Positions 1 to 5,354 of a stretch of 7,386 nucleotides of DNA are shown here, piece by piece (position 1 is the first letter of the stretch; each line of letters begins with the position of its first letter). Source of the DNA: an uncultured Clostridia bacterium (GTDB lineage Bacteria; Bacillota; Clostridia; TANB77; UBA1234); assembly GCA_947624765.1 (NCBI GenBank), contig CANQLS010000074.1, forward strand, positions 1 through 7,386. Reading direction: 5' to 3'. The notes under the pieces are model-generated. The model saw nothing but the letters and a program-made list of their open reading frames with translations. It ran no database searches and was not told the DNA's origin. The translations under genes and the position numbers were made by a program.

Positions 1-1
1 C

Positions 2-175
2 AAAAAATTATTACAAAACGCTTTTGAAAAATTAGGTTTAAGTGCAAGGGCACATAGTAGAATATTAAAAGTAGCAAGAACAATTGCAGATTTAGCTGGA
101 AGTGAAAGAATTGCTTTAGAGCATTTAGCAGAAGCAATACAGTATCGTTCATTAGATCGAAAATATTGGAAATAG
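2..175 (+). CDS. YifB/ComM-family Mg-chelatase-like AAA+ ATPase, C-terminal end (partial)
   Basis: The first 57 codons visible here are the tail of a gene that begins before the window; the stop TAG is at 173-175. The translation contains LSARAHSRILKVARTIADLAG followed by HLAEAIQYRSLDRKYW, which is the highly conserved C-terminal signature of the YifB/ComM family (Mg_chelatase_C region). The family are hexameric AAA+ ATPases; ComM of gamma-proteobacteria is a helicase that promotes branch migration when transformed DNA is integrated, while the Firmicute homologues are less studied. The ATPase core lies upstream and cannot be checked. The stop codon overlaps the ribosome binding site of the next gene, so it is almost certainly cotranscribed with yraN and dprA. 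Family assignment is firm; the role in transformation is inferred from homologues and context. Confidence 0.93.
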   Translation, partial: KKLLQNAFEKLGLSARAHSRILKVARTIADLAGSERIALEHLAEAIQYRSLDRKYWK

Positions 176-179
176 GTGA
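174..179 (+). promoter_or_regulatory. Ribosome binding site deciding the yraN start
   Basis: AGGTGA lies 4 bases before ATG 184 and overlaps the TAG stop of the upstream gene. It supports ATG 184 rather than the in-frame TTG at 166, which has no Shine-Dalgarno sequence and would sit inside the upstream gene's conserved YW end. Confidence 0.6.
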
Positions 180-183
180 ATAC

Positions 184-540
184 ATGTATATTAGACATGA
201 GTTAGGGAAAATAGGTGAAGATTTAGCCGTACAATATATAAAAAAGAAAGGGTATAAAGTAATAGAGCGAAATTATCGTACTCCATATGGAGAAATAGAT
301 ATTATTGCGTATGATAATGATGTACTTGTTTTTATTGAAGTAAAAACGCGTTCTCAAAATCGATATGGCTCTCCAGCAGAAGCGATAACAAAAATAAAGG
401 CGAAGCATATATATCGAAGTGCAGAGTATTATGTGCTGAAACATCATTTAGAGAAAGCATCAATTCGTTTTGATGTTATTGAAATAATGAAAGAAAAGGG
501 AAATACTATTATTCACAAAATTTCAAACGCTATATTTTAA
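184..540 (+). CDS. yraN: YraN/UPF0102 family protein, predicted nuclease fold
   Basis: This 118-residue protein has the whole length and motif set of the UPF0102 (YraN) family: an N-terminal helix GKIGEDLAVQYIKKKGY (residues 8-24), then ERNYRTPYGEIDIIA (28-42) and VFIEVKTR (49-56). The spaced acidic residues E12 and D39 with the E52-V-K54 pair reproduce a PD-(D/E)XK restriction-endonuclease-like active-site arrangement, which is why the family is predicted to be an endonuclease; a biochemical role is not well established. The C-terminal half carries the family's K-rich helix (IKAKHIYRSAEYY, 71-83) and the conserved RFDVIEI strand (95-101). ATG 184 is preferred over TTG 166 because of the AGGTGA site; an 8-base gap separates it from the upstream yifB stop. 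It lies in the frequent rnhB/yraN/yifB/dprA neighbourhood of Clostridia, though here yraN follows yifB. Cytosolic; no signal peptide. Confidence 0.93.
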   Translation: MYIRHELGKIGEDLAVQYIKKKGYKVIERNYRTPYGEIDIIAYDNDVLVFIEVKTRSQNRYGSPAEAITKIKAKHIYRSAEYYVLKHHLEKASIRFDVIEIMKEKGNTIIHKISNAIF

Positions 541-550
541 GGAGGATTCA

Positions 551-1426
551 ATGTTATATTCTAGTAATATGTTACATATCTTAAAAAAGGAAGACGAATA
601 TTTTCCGTGGCGACTTAAAATTTTAGAAGATTGTCCTGATATTATATATGTGTTAGGAAATGTTTCTATTTTAAATGAGTTCTATTTAGCTATTGTAGGT
701 TCGCGAGTTTGTGATGAATATGGTAAAAAGATAACTCGATATTTGGTAGATGGTCTTGTACAAAGTGGAGTTGGAATTGTTAGTGGTTTAGCTGAAGGTA
801 TTGATACTGAAGCACATGAAGAAACTTTACTAAAACATGGAAAAACAATTGCTATATTAGGAAGCGGATTTGAATATATTTACCCATCATGTAATTATAA
901 ATTATTAGAAAGAATTGTTGAAAACGGTGGAGCTATTATTAGTGAATATATGCCAGATGAAATGCCTAAAAGATTTTATTTTCCGAAAAGAAATCGATTA
1001 GTAGCTTGCATATCAGAAGGCGTTATAGTAACACAGGCAAGGCAAAAAAGTGGAGCATTAATTACAGCACGTTTAGCTCAAAAATATAAGAAAAAAGTAT
1101 TTGCGGTTCCAGGAAATTTAGATAGCAATAAGGCCAAAGGGGGAAACGAACTATTACAAAAAGGTGCTAAACTAGTTGTAGACGTAGAAGATATTTTAAA
1201 TGAATTTCCTACATATTCTTTTAAAAATATCATAAAAGAAAAAATTACAGTTCCAGAACAATATCAAACTATTTATAATTTATTACAAGAAAACGCAATG
1301 TCAATAAATGAAATTAGTAAAAAAACTAACAAAAGCATACAAGAAGTAATGGTACAATTAACCATGTTAGAAATGGACGGATATATCAAAGAATTACCTG
1401 GAAAAGTGTATGATGTAAAAATTTAA
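551..1426 (+). CDS. dprA: DNA-processing protein DprA (Smf), RF domain plus winged helix, lacking the N-terminal SAM/HhH domain
   Basis: DprA binds incoming single-stranded DNA and loads RecA onto it in natural transformation. The Rossmann-like DNA-binding core is complete: VGSR (49-52), SGLAEGID followed by AH (78-89), TIAILGSG (99-106), the YP..N element (111-115), ISEY (130-133), FPKRNR (144-149), SGALITA (167-173) and VPG (186-188). Residues about 236-288 (TIYNLLQENAMSINEISKKT onward, ending with the GYIKELPG wing) form the winged-helix domain often seen at the DprA C-terminus. The N-terminus starts directly at the linker EDEYFPWRLKILEDCP (14-29), so the usual helical SAM/HhH domain of roughly 60 residues is missing. 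The start is secure: GGAGGA at 541-546 lies just before ATG 551 and directly after the yraN stop. It is cotranscribed with yraN. Clostridia without known competence also keep dprA, so it does not prove transformability. Confidence 0.95.
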   Translation: MLYSSNMLHILKKEDEYFPWRLKILEDCPDIIYVLGNVSILNEFYLAIVGSRVCDEYGKKITRYLVDGLVQSGVGIVSGLAEGIDTEAHEETLLKHGKTIAILGSGFEYIYPSCNYKLLERIVENGGAIISEYMPDEMPKRFYFPKRNRLVACISEGVIVTQARQKSGALITARLAQKYKKKVFAVPGNLDSNKAKGGNELLQKGAKLVVDVEDILNEFPTYSFKNIIKEKITVPEQYQTIYNLLQENAMSINEISKKTNKSIQEVMVQLTMLEMDGYIKELPGKVYDVKI

Positions 1427-1529
1427 TATTTTATTCAATGTTAGAAATGATACGGCGGTGTTGGGAAAAATTATTTAAATAAAAAACGTTATTTTATAAC
1501 AGTATAATCATAATACACAAATTGTTCAC

Positions 1530-1558
1530 TTGCTTTTTAGAATTACTAGTAGTAGAAT
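1530..1558 (+). promoter_or_regulatory. Candidate housekeeping promoter for the YibE/F-protease operon
   Basis: TTGCTT (1530-1535) and TAGAAT (1553-1558) are separated by 17 bases. The -10 box matches 5 of 6 consensus positions, the -35 only its TTG. Transcription would begin near 1565, giving a leader of about 30 bases with the GGAGG site. A second, poorer option is TATAAT at 1503-1508, which has no recognisable -35 at the right distance. Confidence 0.45.
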
Positions 1559-1580
1559 AAAAAAAGAGATATTTTCTTAC

Positions 1581-1585
1581 GGAGG
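1581..1585 (+). promoter_or_regulatory. Ribosome binding site that sets a TTG start
   Basis: GGAGG is followed by an 8-base spacer and then TTG at 1594. An in-frame GTG at 1585 overlaps this site and so cannot be the start it serves. The TTG start places the two lysines of a classical signal-peptide n-region immediately after the initiator. Confidence 0.7.
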
Positions 1586-1593
1586 TGCGAACG

Positions 1594-2835
1594 TTGAAGA
1601 AGTGGACTGTATTTGTAATAATGATTATGGTGTTATTTTCTGTAGTTTTAGCAACAAGTGATGATGAAGATTATGATTATATTATTGATGAAAATTATGA
1701 TTATAATTTGGGATATGGAGAGAACGATGAAATTCCACAAGAAGATGATACTGTTTATGAAAATGTAATGATGAGAGGTAAGGTTATTGAAGCAACAGAG
1801 CCTTATGATTATCAAGATATGTATTCTGATATGTCATTACCGTATCAAGATCTTAAAGTACGTATAACAGACAAACGTATGAAAGGAACTGTTTTATCTA
1901 TACAATATTGTTTGTCTTATTATGCTGATAATATTATGATAGCAGATCCTGTTAATGTTGGAGATTATGTTTATGTATATGCCAATTTGGAAGATGGCGA
2001 AATGGTAGGAGAACCATATATTGCTTATGTTGATAAGCAAAATCCTATTTTGTGGTTAATGGCAATTTATGCATTGGCTATTATTTTAATTGGCGGAATG
2101 AAAGGATTTAAAGCACTAGTTAGTTTGGTTATAACTATCTTAGCAATCTTCTTATTTATGATACCACAAATTTTCCAAGGTACTAATGCCCTTTTGGTTA
2201 CTATAATAACGTCAATATTTGTTACGATGGTAAGTTTATTCCTAATTTCAGGATTTCACAAAAAAACATGGGCAGCCATCATTGGAACGATTTCAGGTAT
2301 TGTAGTAGCTGCAGTATTTGCTATTGGTTTTGGAAGTGCCATGAAGCTTTCAGGTGTTAGTGAAGAATCTTATATGTTAACGACTGCTGACGTAGATGTA
2401 AAATTCGATTTTAAAGGTATTATGTTTTCAGGAATTTTAATAGGTGCTTTAGGCGCGTGTATGGATGTTGGTATGTCGCTTGCTTCAGCTATGGAAGAAT
2501 TAAAGAAGGAAAGTCCAGATATTTCAAGAACACGTCTTTGGAAAGCTGGTATGAATATTGGAAAAGATATGATGGGAACAATGACAAATACATTGATTTT
2601 AGCTTATGTAGGAAGTTCTACTTGCTGTATACTTTTGTTTATGGGATTCCATTTTGAAATGTTTGAAATTATAAATCAAGAAAAAATTGCAGAAGAAATT
2701 GTACGTGCATTAGCAGGAAGTTTGGGATTAATTTGTACAATTCCGCTTACAGCATTAGTTAGTTCAATCTTACTAGGTGGTAATAGAAAAAATGAGTTAA
2801 AGGAGAATGAAGATGGAAGAGAAACAAGTAAATAG
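1594..2835 (+). CDS. YibE/F family multi-pass membrane protein
   Basis: The protein has 413 residues from the TTG at 1594. Order: signal peptide or anchor with n-region MKKW and a hydrophobic stretch to about residue 20; a very acidic, Tyr-rich segment (22-56: DDEDYDY, NYDYN, PQEDD); a beta-rich domain with RGKVIEA (61-67), LKVRITDKRMKG (87-98) and NVGDYVYVYANL (121-132); then about seven hydrophobic segments (about 152-168, 172-192, 199-220, 226-248, 277-297, 333-352, 370-394). The segment GALGACMDVGMSLASAMEEL (284-303) is the hallmark of the YibE/F family (PF07907) and identifies it. The molecular function of the family is unproven; a transport role is often suggested. The last 23 bases overlap the S41 protease gene, implying one transcript and translational coupling. 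Start chosen from GGAGG 1581-1585 with 8-base spacing. Confidence 0.9.
   Translation: MKKWTVFVIMIMVLFSVVLATSDDEDYDYIIDENYDYNLGYGENDEIPQEDDTVYENVMMRGKVIEATEPYDYQDMYSDMSLPYQDLKVRITDKRMKGTVLSIQYCLSYYADNIMIADPVNVGDYVYVYANLEDGEMVGEPYIAYVDKQNPILWLMAIYALAIILIGGMKGFKALVSLVITILAIFLFMIPQIFQGTNALLVTIITSIFVTMVSLFLISGFHKKTWAAIIGTISGIVVAAVFAIGFGSAMKLSGVSEESYMLTTADVDVKFDFKGIMFSGILIGALGACMDVGMSLASAMEELKKESPDISRTRLWKAGMNIGKDMMGTMTNTLILAYVGSSTCCILLFMGFHFEMFEIINQEKIAEEIVRALAGSLGLICTIPLTALVSSILLGGNRKNELKENEDGRETSK
2801..2805 (+). promoter_or_regulatory. Ribosome binding site deciding the S41 protease start
   Basis: AGGAG lies inside the 3' end of the YibE/F gene, 7 bases before ATG 2813. The in-frame ATG at 2807 is only 1 base from this site, too close to be used with it, so translation most likely starts at 2813. 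Confidence 0.7.
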
Positions 2836-4027
2836 TAGTTGTGCGAAGATGATTATTGCAATTGTTTTAACGGCTTGCATTGTTTTTGTAGGCACATCAA
2901 TTTATTATATGATTAAACTAGCGGATGCTGAAGGCTATGATTTTGTTGATAGCACATCTTATAGCAAGTTAGATAGAGTTAAAAATATATTGAAAAATAA
3001 CTTTTTATTTGAATATGATGAAGATGCTTTATTAGATGGAGCAATCAATGGAATGTTAGAAACTTTAGATGATCCATATACTGTTTATTATACAGCACAA
3101 GAATGGGATAATTTTATGACAGAGACAGAAGGAGAATATGAGGGTGTGGGACTATATATTACTTATGATACATCAAATTCTACCGTTATTGTTTTAACAC
3201 CAATTGAAAATTCGCCTGCTGCTATGGCTGGAATTATGCCTGGAGATTATATTCTTTCAATAGACGGAGAAAATGTAGTTGGTAAATCATTAGATGAAGT
3301 TTCTTCGTTAATAAAAGGAAAATCTGGTACTAGTGTTAATATAGACTTTGAACGTATTAAAGATAACGAATCTGAAACTTTTACTAAGACTTTAGTGCGT
3401 GAAAATATTATTATTGATCCAGTTATTGAAAAAGTTTATGAAGACAATATAGGTTATATTAAATTAACATCATTTGACGAAACAACTTATAATGCATTTA
3501 AAGATGCATATAATGATTTGATTAATCAGAAAAAAGTGAAAGGATTAATTTTAGATTTAAGAAATAATCCAGGCGGATTATTAGATGTATCAACAAATAT
3601 AGCGGATTTGTTAGTTCCTGAAGGAAAAATCGTTTATACTGTGGATAAGAATGGAGAAGAAGAAGTTATTTACTCTGATAAAAATAAAATTGAAATTCCA
3701 CTAGTAGTATTAATAAATGAAGGTTCTGCAAGTGCTTCCGAGGTATTAACTGCTGCAATAAAAGATTATGGTGTAGGAAAAGTAGTAGGAACTAAATCTT
3801 ATGGAAAAGGAATAGTTCAAGGAATTAAGAGTTTACGTGATGGAACATATATGAAAGTTACAATTTCAGAATATTTTTCACCAAACGGTAATAAAATTAA
3901 CAAACTTGGAATTACACCTGATGTAGAAGTAAACTTGCCTGACGACGTAGATTCAACATATCAATTGACACTGGAAGAGGATACACAATTAAAAACAGCA
4001 ATTGACGAATTGAAAAAAATGATGTAA
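2813..4027 (+). CDS. S41 family carboxyl-terminal processing protease with PDZ domain
   Basis: A 404-residue membrane-anchored serine protease that acts outside the membrane. Residues about 12-34 form one N-terminal membrane anchor. Residues 50-107 match the N-terminal cap region (GAINGMLETLDDPYTVYYT, 77-94, is a family signature). A PDZ domain spans about 108-184 (GVGLYI, then SPAAMAGIMPGDYILSIDG). The S41 core follows, with GYIKLTSF (214-221) and LILDLRNNPGGLL (245-257). The catalytic dyad is visible: S307 in GSASASE and K332 in SYGKGIVQ, with Q336 four residues later. The 25-residue Ser-Lys spacing equals that of B. subtilis CtpB (S309/K334/Q338, from memory). It ends soon after the core, with no C-terminal peptidoglycan-binding domain. 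Substrate unknown; CtpA/B proteases trim or inactivate envelope and signalling proteins. Coupled to the YibE/F gene by a 23-base overlap. Confidence 0.94.
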   Translation: MEEKQVNSSCAKMIIAIVLTACIVFVGTSIYYMIKLADAEGYDFVDSTSYSKLDRVKNILKNNFLFEYDEDALLDGAINGMLETLDDPYTVYYTAQEWDNFMTETEGEYEGVGLYITYDTSNSTVIVLTPIENSPAAMAGIMPGDYILSIDGENVVGKSLDEVSSLIKGKSGTSVNIDFERIKDNESETFTKTLVRENIIIDPVIEKVYEDNIGYIKLTSFDETTYNAFKDAYNDLINQKKVKGLILDLRNNPGGLLDVSTNIADLLVPEGKIVYTVDKNGEEEVIYSDKNKIEIPLVVLINEGSASASEVLTAAIKDYGVGKVVGTKSYGKGIVQGIKSLRDGTYMKVTISEYFSPNGNKINKLGITPDVEVNLPDDVDSTYQLTLEEDTQLKTAIDELKKMM

Positions 4028-4033
4028 ATATAT

Positions 4034-4062
4034 TTGACATTAAAATGGGACTATGATAAACT
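4034..4062 (+). promoter_or_regulatory. Promoter of the cold-shock protein gene
   Basis: A perfect TTGACA (4034-4039) lies 17 bases before TAAACT (4057-4062), and TGA at 4054-4056 provides an extended -10 element. The start site would be near 4069, giving a leader of about 44 bases. It begins only 7 bases after the protease stop, so csp is transcribed on its own. Confidence 0.75.
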
Positions 4063-4067
4063 AAAGA

Positions 4068-4085
4068 AAATTGTGAAAGCAATTT
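4068..4085 (+). other. Small inverted repeat in the csp leader
   Basis: AAATTG (4068-4073) and CAATTT (4080-4085) are perfectly complementary with a 6-base TGAAAG loop. If transcription starts near 4069, this hairpin would sit at the very 5' end of the csp mRNA. The stem is short and AT-rich, so it would be weak at growth temperature and firmer in the cold. Whether it matters is unknown. Confidence 0.35.
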
Positions 4086-4112
4086 AGTACGAAAGAAAGG
4101 AAGAGGTAAGAA

Positions 4113-4322
4113 ATGGAAAGAGGAAAAGTTAAGTGGTTTAATGCAGAAAAAGGATTTGGTTTTATCGAAAGAGAGAATGGCACAGATGTATTCGTACATT
4201 TTTCTGCAATTGCAATGGATGGGTACAAAACATTAGAAGAAGGTTCAGAAGTTCAATTCGACATTGTTGAAGGAATGAAAGGTGCACAAGCTTCTAACGT
4301 AACACCTATTACAACAGTGTAG
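4113..4322 (+). CDS. Cold-shock protein, CspA family
   Basis: At 69 residues this is one complete cold-shock domain, a five-stranded OB-fold that binds single-stranded RNA and DNA and acts as an RNA chaperone. Both nucleic-acid-binding motifs are intact: RNP1 as KGFGFIE (13-19) within VKWFNAEKGFGFIERENG, and RNP2 as VFVHF (26-30). The conserved start MERGKVKWFN, the YKTLEEG.EV.F turn (38-49) and the G..A.NV end (57-63) are also present. The ribosome binding site is the GAGG at 4103-4106. A strong promoter (4034-4062) upstream and a perfect terminator (4341-4372) downstream make it a single-gene transcript of about 300 bases, as is usual for abundant Csp proteins. The sequence does not tell whether it is cold-induced or constitutive, because many genomes hold several copies. 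Confidence 0.96.
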   Translation: MERGKVKWFNAEKGFGFIERENGTDVFVHFSAIAMDGYKTLEEGSEVQFDIVEGMKGAQASNVTPITTV

Positions 4323-4340
4323 ATGAAAATAAATAAACCA

Positions 4341-4372
4341 AGAGAAAGACCTCTAGCGAGGTCTTTTCTTTT
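4341..4372 (+). terminator. Intrinsic terminator of the csp gene
   Basis: AAAGACCTC (4345-4353) pairs perfectly with GAGGTCTTT (4358-4366) around a TAGC loop, giving a 9-bp stem with a possible G-U pair below it. The T-rich run TTTTCTTTT (4364-4372) follows directly. This is a textbook Rho-independent terminator in the + direction, 22 bases after the csp stop. Confidence 0.93.
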
Positions 4373-4415
4373 AGGCTAATATAAAAATTTTATATATATT
4401 ACAAGGAGTAAGGTT

Positions 4416-5282
4416 ATGAAAGATAAATTATTAAAATTTTTATCACATGTTGGAATGGTAAAGATTTCATGTGTAGATAGCACATTATTAGTAGAAGAAG
4501 CTAGAAAAATACATAGCTTAAATCCAACTCCAACTGCTGCTTTAGGGCGATTATTAACAATGGGAACTTTAATGGGAGCATCTATGAAAAATGAGGAAGA
4601 TAGATTAACTTTGCAAATTTTAGGTGATGGACCAATTGGCTCTCTATTAGTAAGTGCAAATTGCAAGGCTGAGGTAAAAGGATATGTAGCAAATCCGTTG
4701 GCAGAAGTAGAAAATAGGGCGGATGGAAAATTAAATGTTGGTGGAATTGTAGGAAAAGGTAATTTAAGAGTAATTAAAGATATAGGGTTAAAAGAACCTT
4801 ACATTGGAACTATTCCTCTTCAAACTGGTGAAATTGCAGAAGACTTTGCTTATTATTTCGCTTCATCTGAGCAAATACCATCAGCAGTGGCTTTGGGCGT
4901 TTTGGTAAATAAAGATGGAACTGTAAAACGTGCTGGAGGATATTTATTACAAATACTTCCTGATACGCCTGAAGAAATTATTAAACTTGTAGAGAATAGA
5001 ATTGCACAATCTAAATCTATGACAGAAATGTTGGAGTCTGGAATGACTTTAGAACAAATTGCTACTTATATTTCTGATGATTTAAACACAGAAGTAGTAG
5101 GAGAAATTGAACCAGTTTATCGTTGTGACTGTTCGAAAGAAAGAATGGAGAGGGCTTTAATTAGCATAGGACGCGACGAATTAAATAATTTATTAAAAGA
5201 TGAGAAAACAGAGTTGCAATGTCATTTCTGTAATAAAAAATACGTTTTCAGTAATGAAGAAATAAAAGAATTAATAAAATAA
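4416..5282 (+). CDS. hslO: Redox-regulated molecular chaperone Hsp33
   Basis: Hsp33 is a cytosolic holdase that is inactive when reduced and binds zinc; oxidation forms disulfides, releases zinc, unfolds the linker and exposes a surface that holds unfolding proteins. The 288-residue length is normal. The C-terminal redox switch is complete: C237-D-C239 in YRCDCSKERM and C269-H-F-C272 in LQCHFC, the family's CxC...CxxC pattern, with the SIGRDEL segment (251-257) between them. The N-terminal core shows the family blocks TAALGRLLTMGTLMG (40-54), LTLQILGDGPIGSLLV (64-79), GYVANP (88-93) and VGGIVGKGNL (107-116), then FAYYFASSEQIPSAVALGV (144-162). AAGGAG-type ribosome binding site (4403-4408) with 7-base spacing to ATG 4416. 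It follows the csp terminator, so it needs its own promoter; the 43-base gap is too AT-rich for a confident call. It is convergent with mscS. Confidence 0.96.
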   Translation: MKDKLLKFLSHVGMVKISCVDSTLLVEEARKIHSLNPTPTAALGRLLTMGTLMGASMKNEEDRLTLQILGDGPIGSLLVSANCKAEVKGYVANPLAEVENRADGKLNVGGIVGKGNLRVIKDIGLKEPYIGTIPLQTGEIAEDFAYYFASSEQIPSAVALGVLVNKDGTVKRAGGYLLQILPDTPEEIIKLVENRIAQSKSMTEMLESGMTLEQIATYISDDLNTEVVGEIEPVYRCDCSKERMERALISIGRDELNNLLKDEKTELQCHFCNKKYVFSNEEIKELIK

Positions 5283-5312
5283 TCTATACAATTTAAACTG
5301 AATAAAATGTAT

Positions 5313-5336
5313 AAAAAGGGCGGTCAATGACCGCCC
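5313..5336 (-). terminator. Intrinsic terminator of the MscS-type channel gene
   Basis: GGGCGGTC (5318-5325) pairs perfectly with GACCGCCC (5329-5336) around an AAT loop. Read on the minus strand, the GC-rich stem is followed by TTTTT (5317-5313), 18 bases past the channel stop. On the plus strand the stem is followed by A-rich sequence, so the element terminates mainly the minus-strand gene and would be poor for hslO. Confidence 0.88.
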
Positions 5337-5354
5337 AAAAATAATAATATAAAA

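Larger units (their letters stand above)
1427..1593 (+). other. Intergenic spacer between dprA and the YibE/F gene
   Basis: This 167-base gap holds no convincing gene. I see no proper intrinsic terminator for the dprA operon: the only hairpin is a weak 5-bp GTTAT/ATAAC stem (1488-1500) with no T-tract. A GC-richer patch (about 1452-1465) stands out from the AT-rich surroundings. The last part carries the candidate promoter at 1530-1558 and the GGAGG site at 1581-1585. In the topA-codY type arrangement of many Firmicutes, topA would be expected to follow dprA; it is absent here. Confidence 0.7.

Noticed and set aside
166..183. TTG at 166 as a longer start for yraN
   Set aside because: It has no Shine-Dalgarno sequence and lies inside the conserved end of the upstream gene; ATG 184 has AGGTGA at suitable spacing and begins where the family normally begins.
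223..447. Minus-strand open frame opposite yraN
   Set aside because: Low-complexity Ile/Tyr/Phe-rich translation lying antisense to a conserved gene; no ribosome binding site or family match.
1438..1482. Tiny open frame of 14 codons (MLEMIRRCWEKLFK) after dprA
   Set aside because: No ribosome binding site precedes it, and its first codons only repeat a dprA 12-mer; too short and unsupported.
1471..1500. TTATTTAAATAA palindrome and the GTTAT/ATAAC hairpin as terminator or operator of dprA
   Set aside because: Both are pure or nearly pure A/T, the stem is only 5 bp, and no T-tract follows; expected by chance at this composition.
1585..1593. GTG 1585 as start of the YibE/F gene
   Set aside because: The GTG is part of the GGAGG ribosome binding site sequence; TTG 1594 is properly spaced.
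2457..2657. Plus-strand open frame in another frame inside the YibE/F gene
   Set aside because: Falls within the conserved core of the YibE/F coding region and has no signals of its own.
2807..2812. ATG 2807 as start of the S41 protease
   Set aside because: Only 1 base from the AGGAG site; ATG 2813 has the normal 7-base spacing.
3912..4199. Minus-strand open frame across the protease end and the csp start
   Set aside because: It runs antisense to two well-supported genes and the csp promoter; its translation resembles no family.
4376..4666. Minus-strand open frame opposite the start of hslO
   Set aside because: Antisense shadow of the conserved Hsp33 N-terminus without a start signal.
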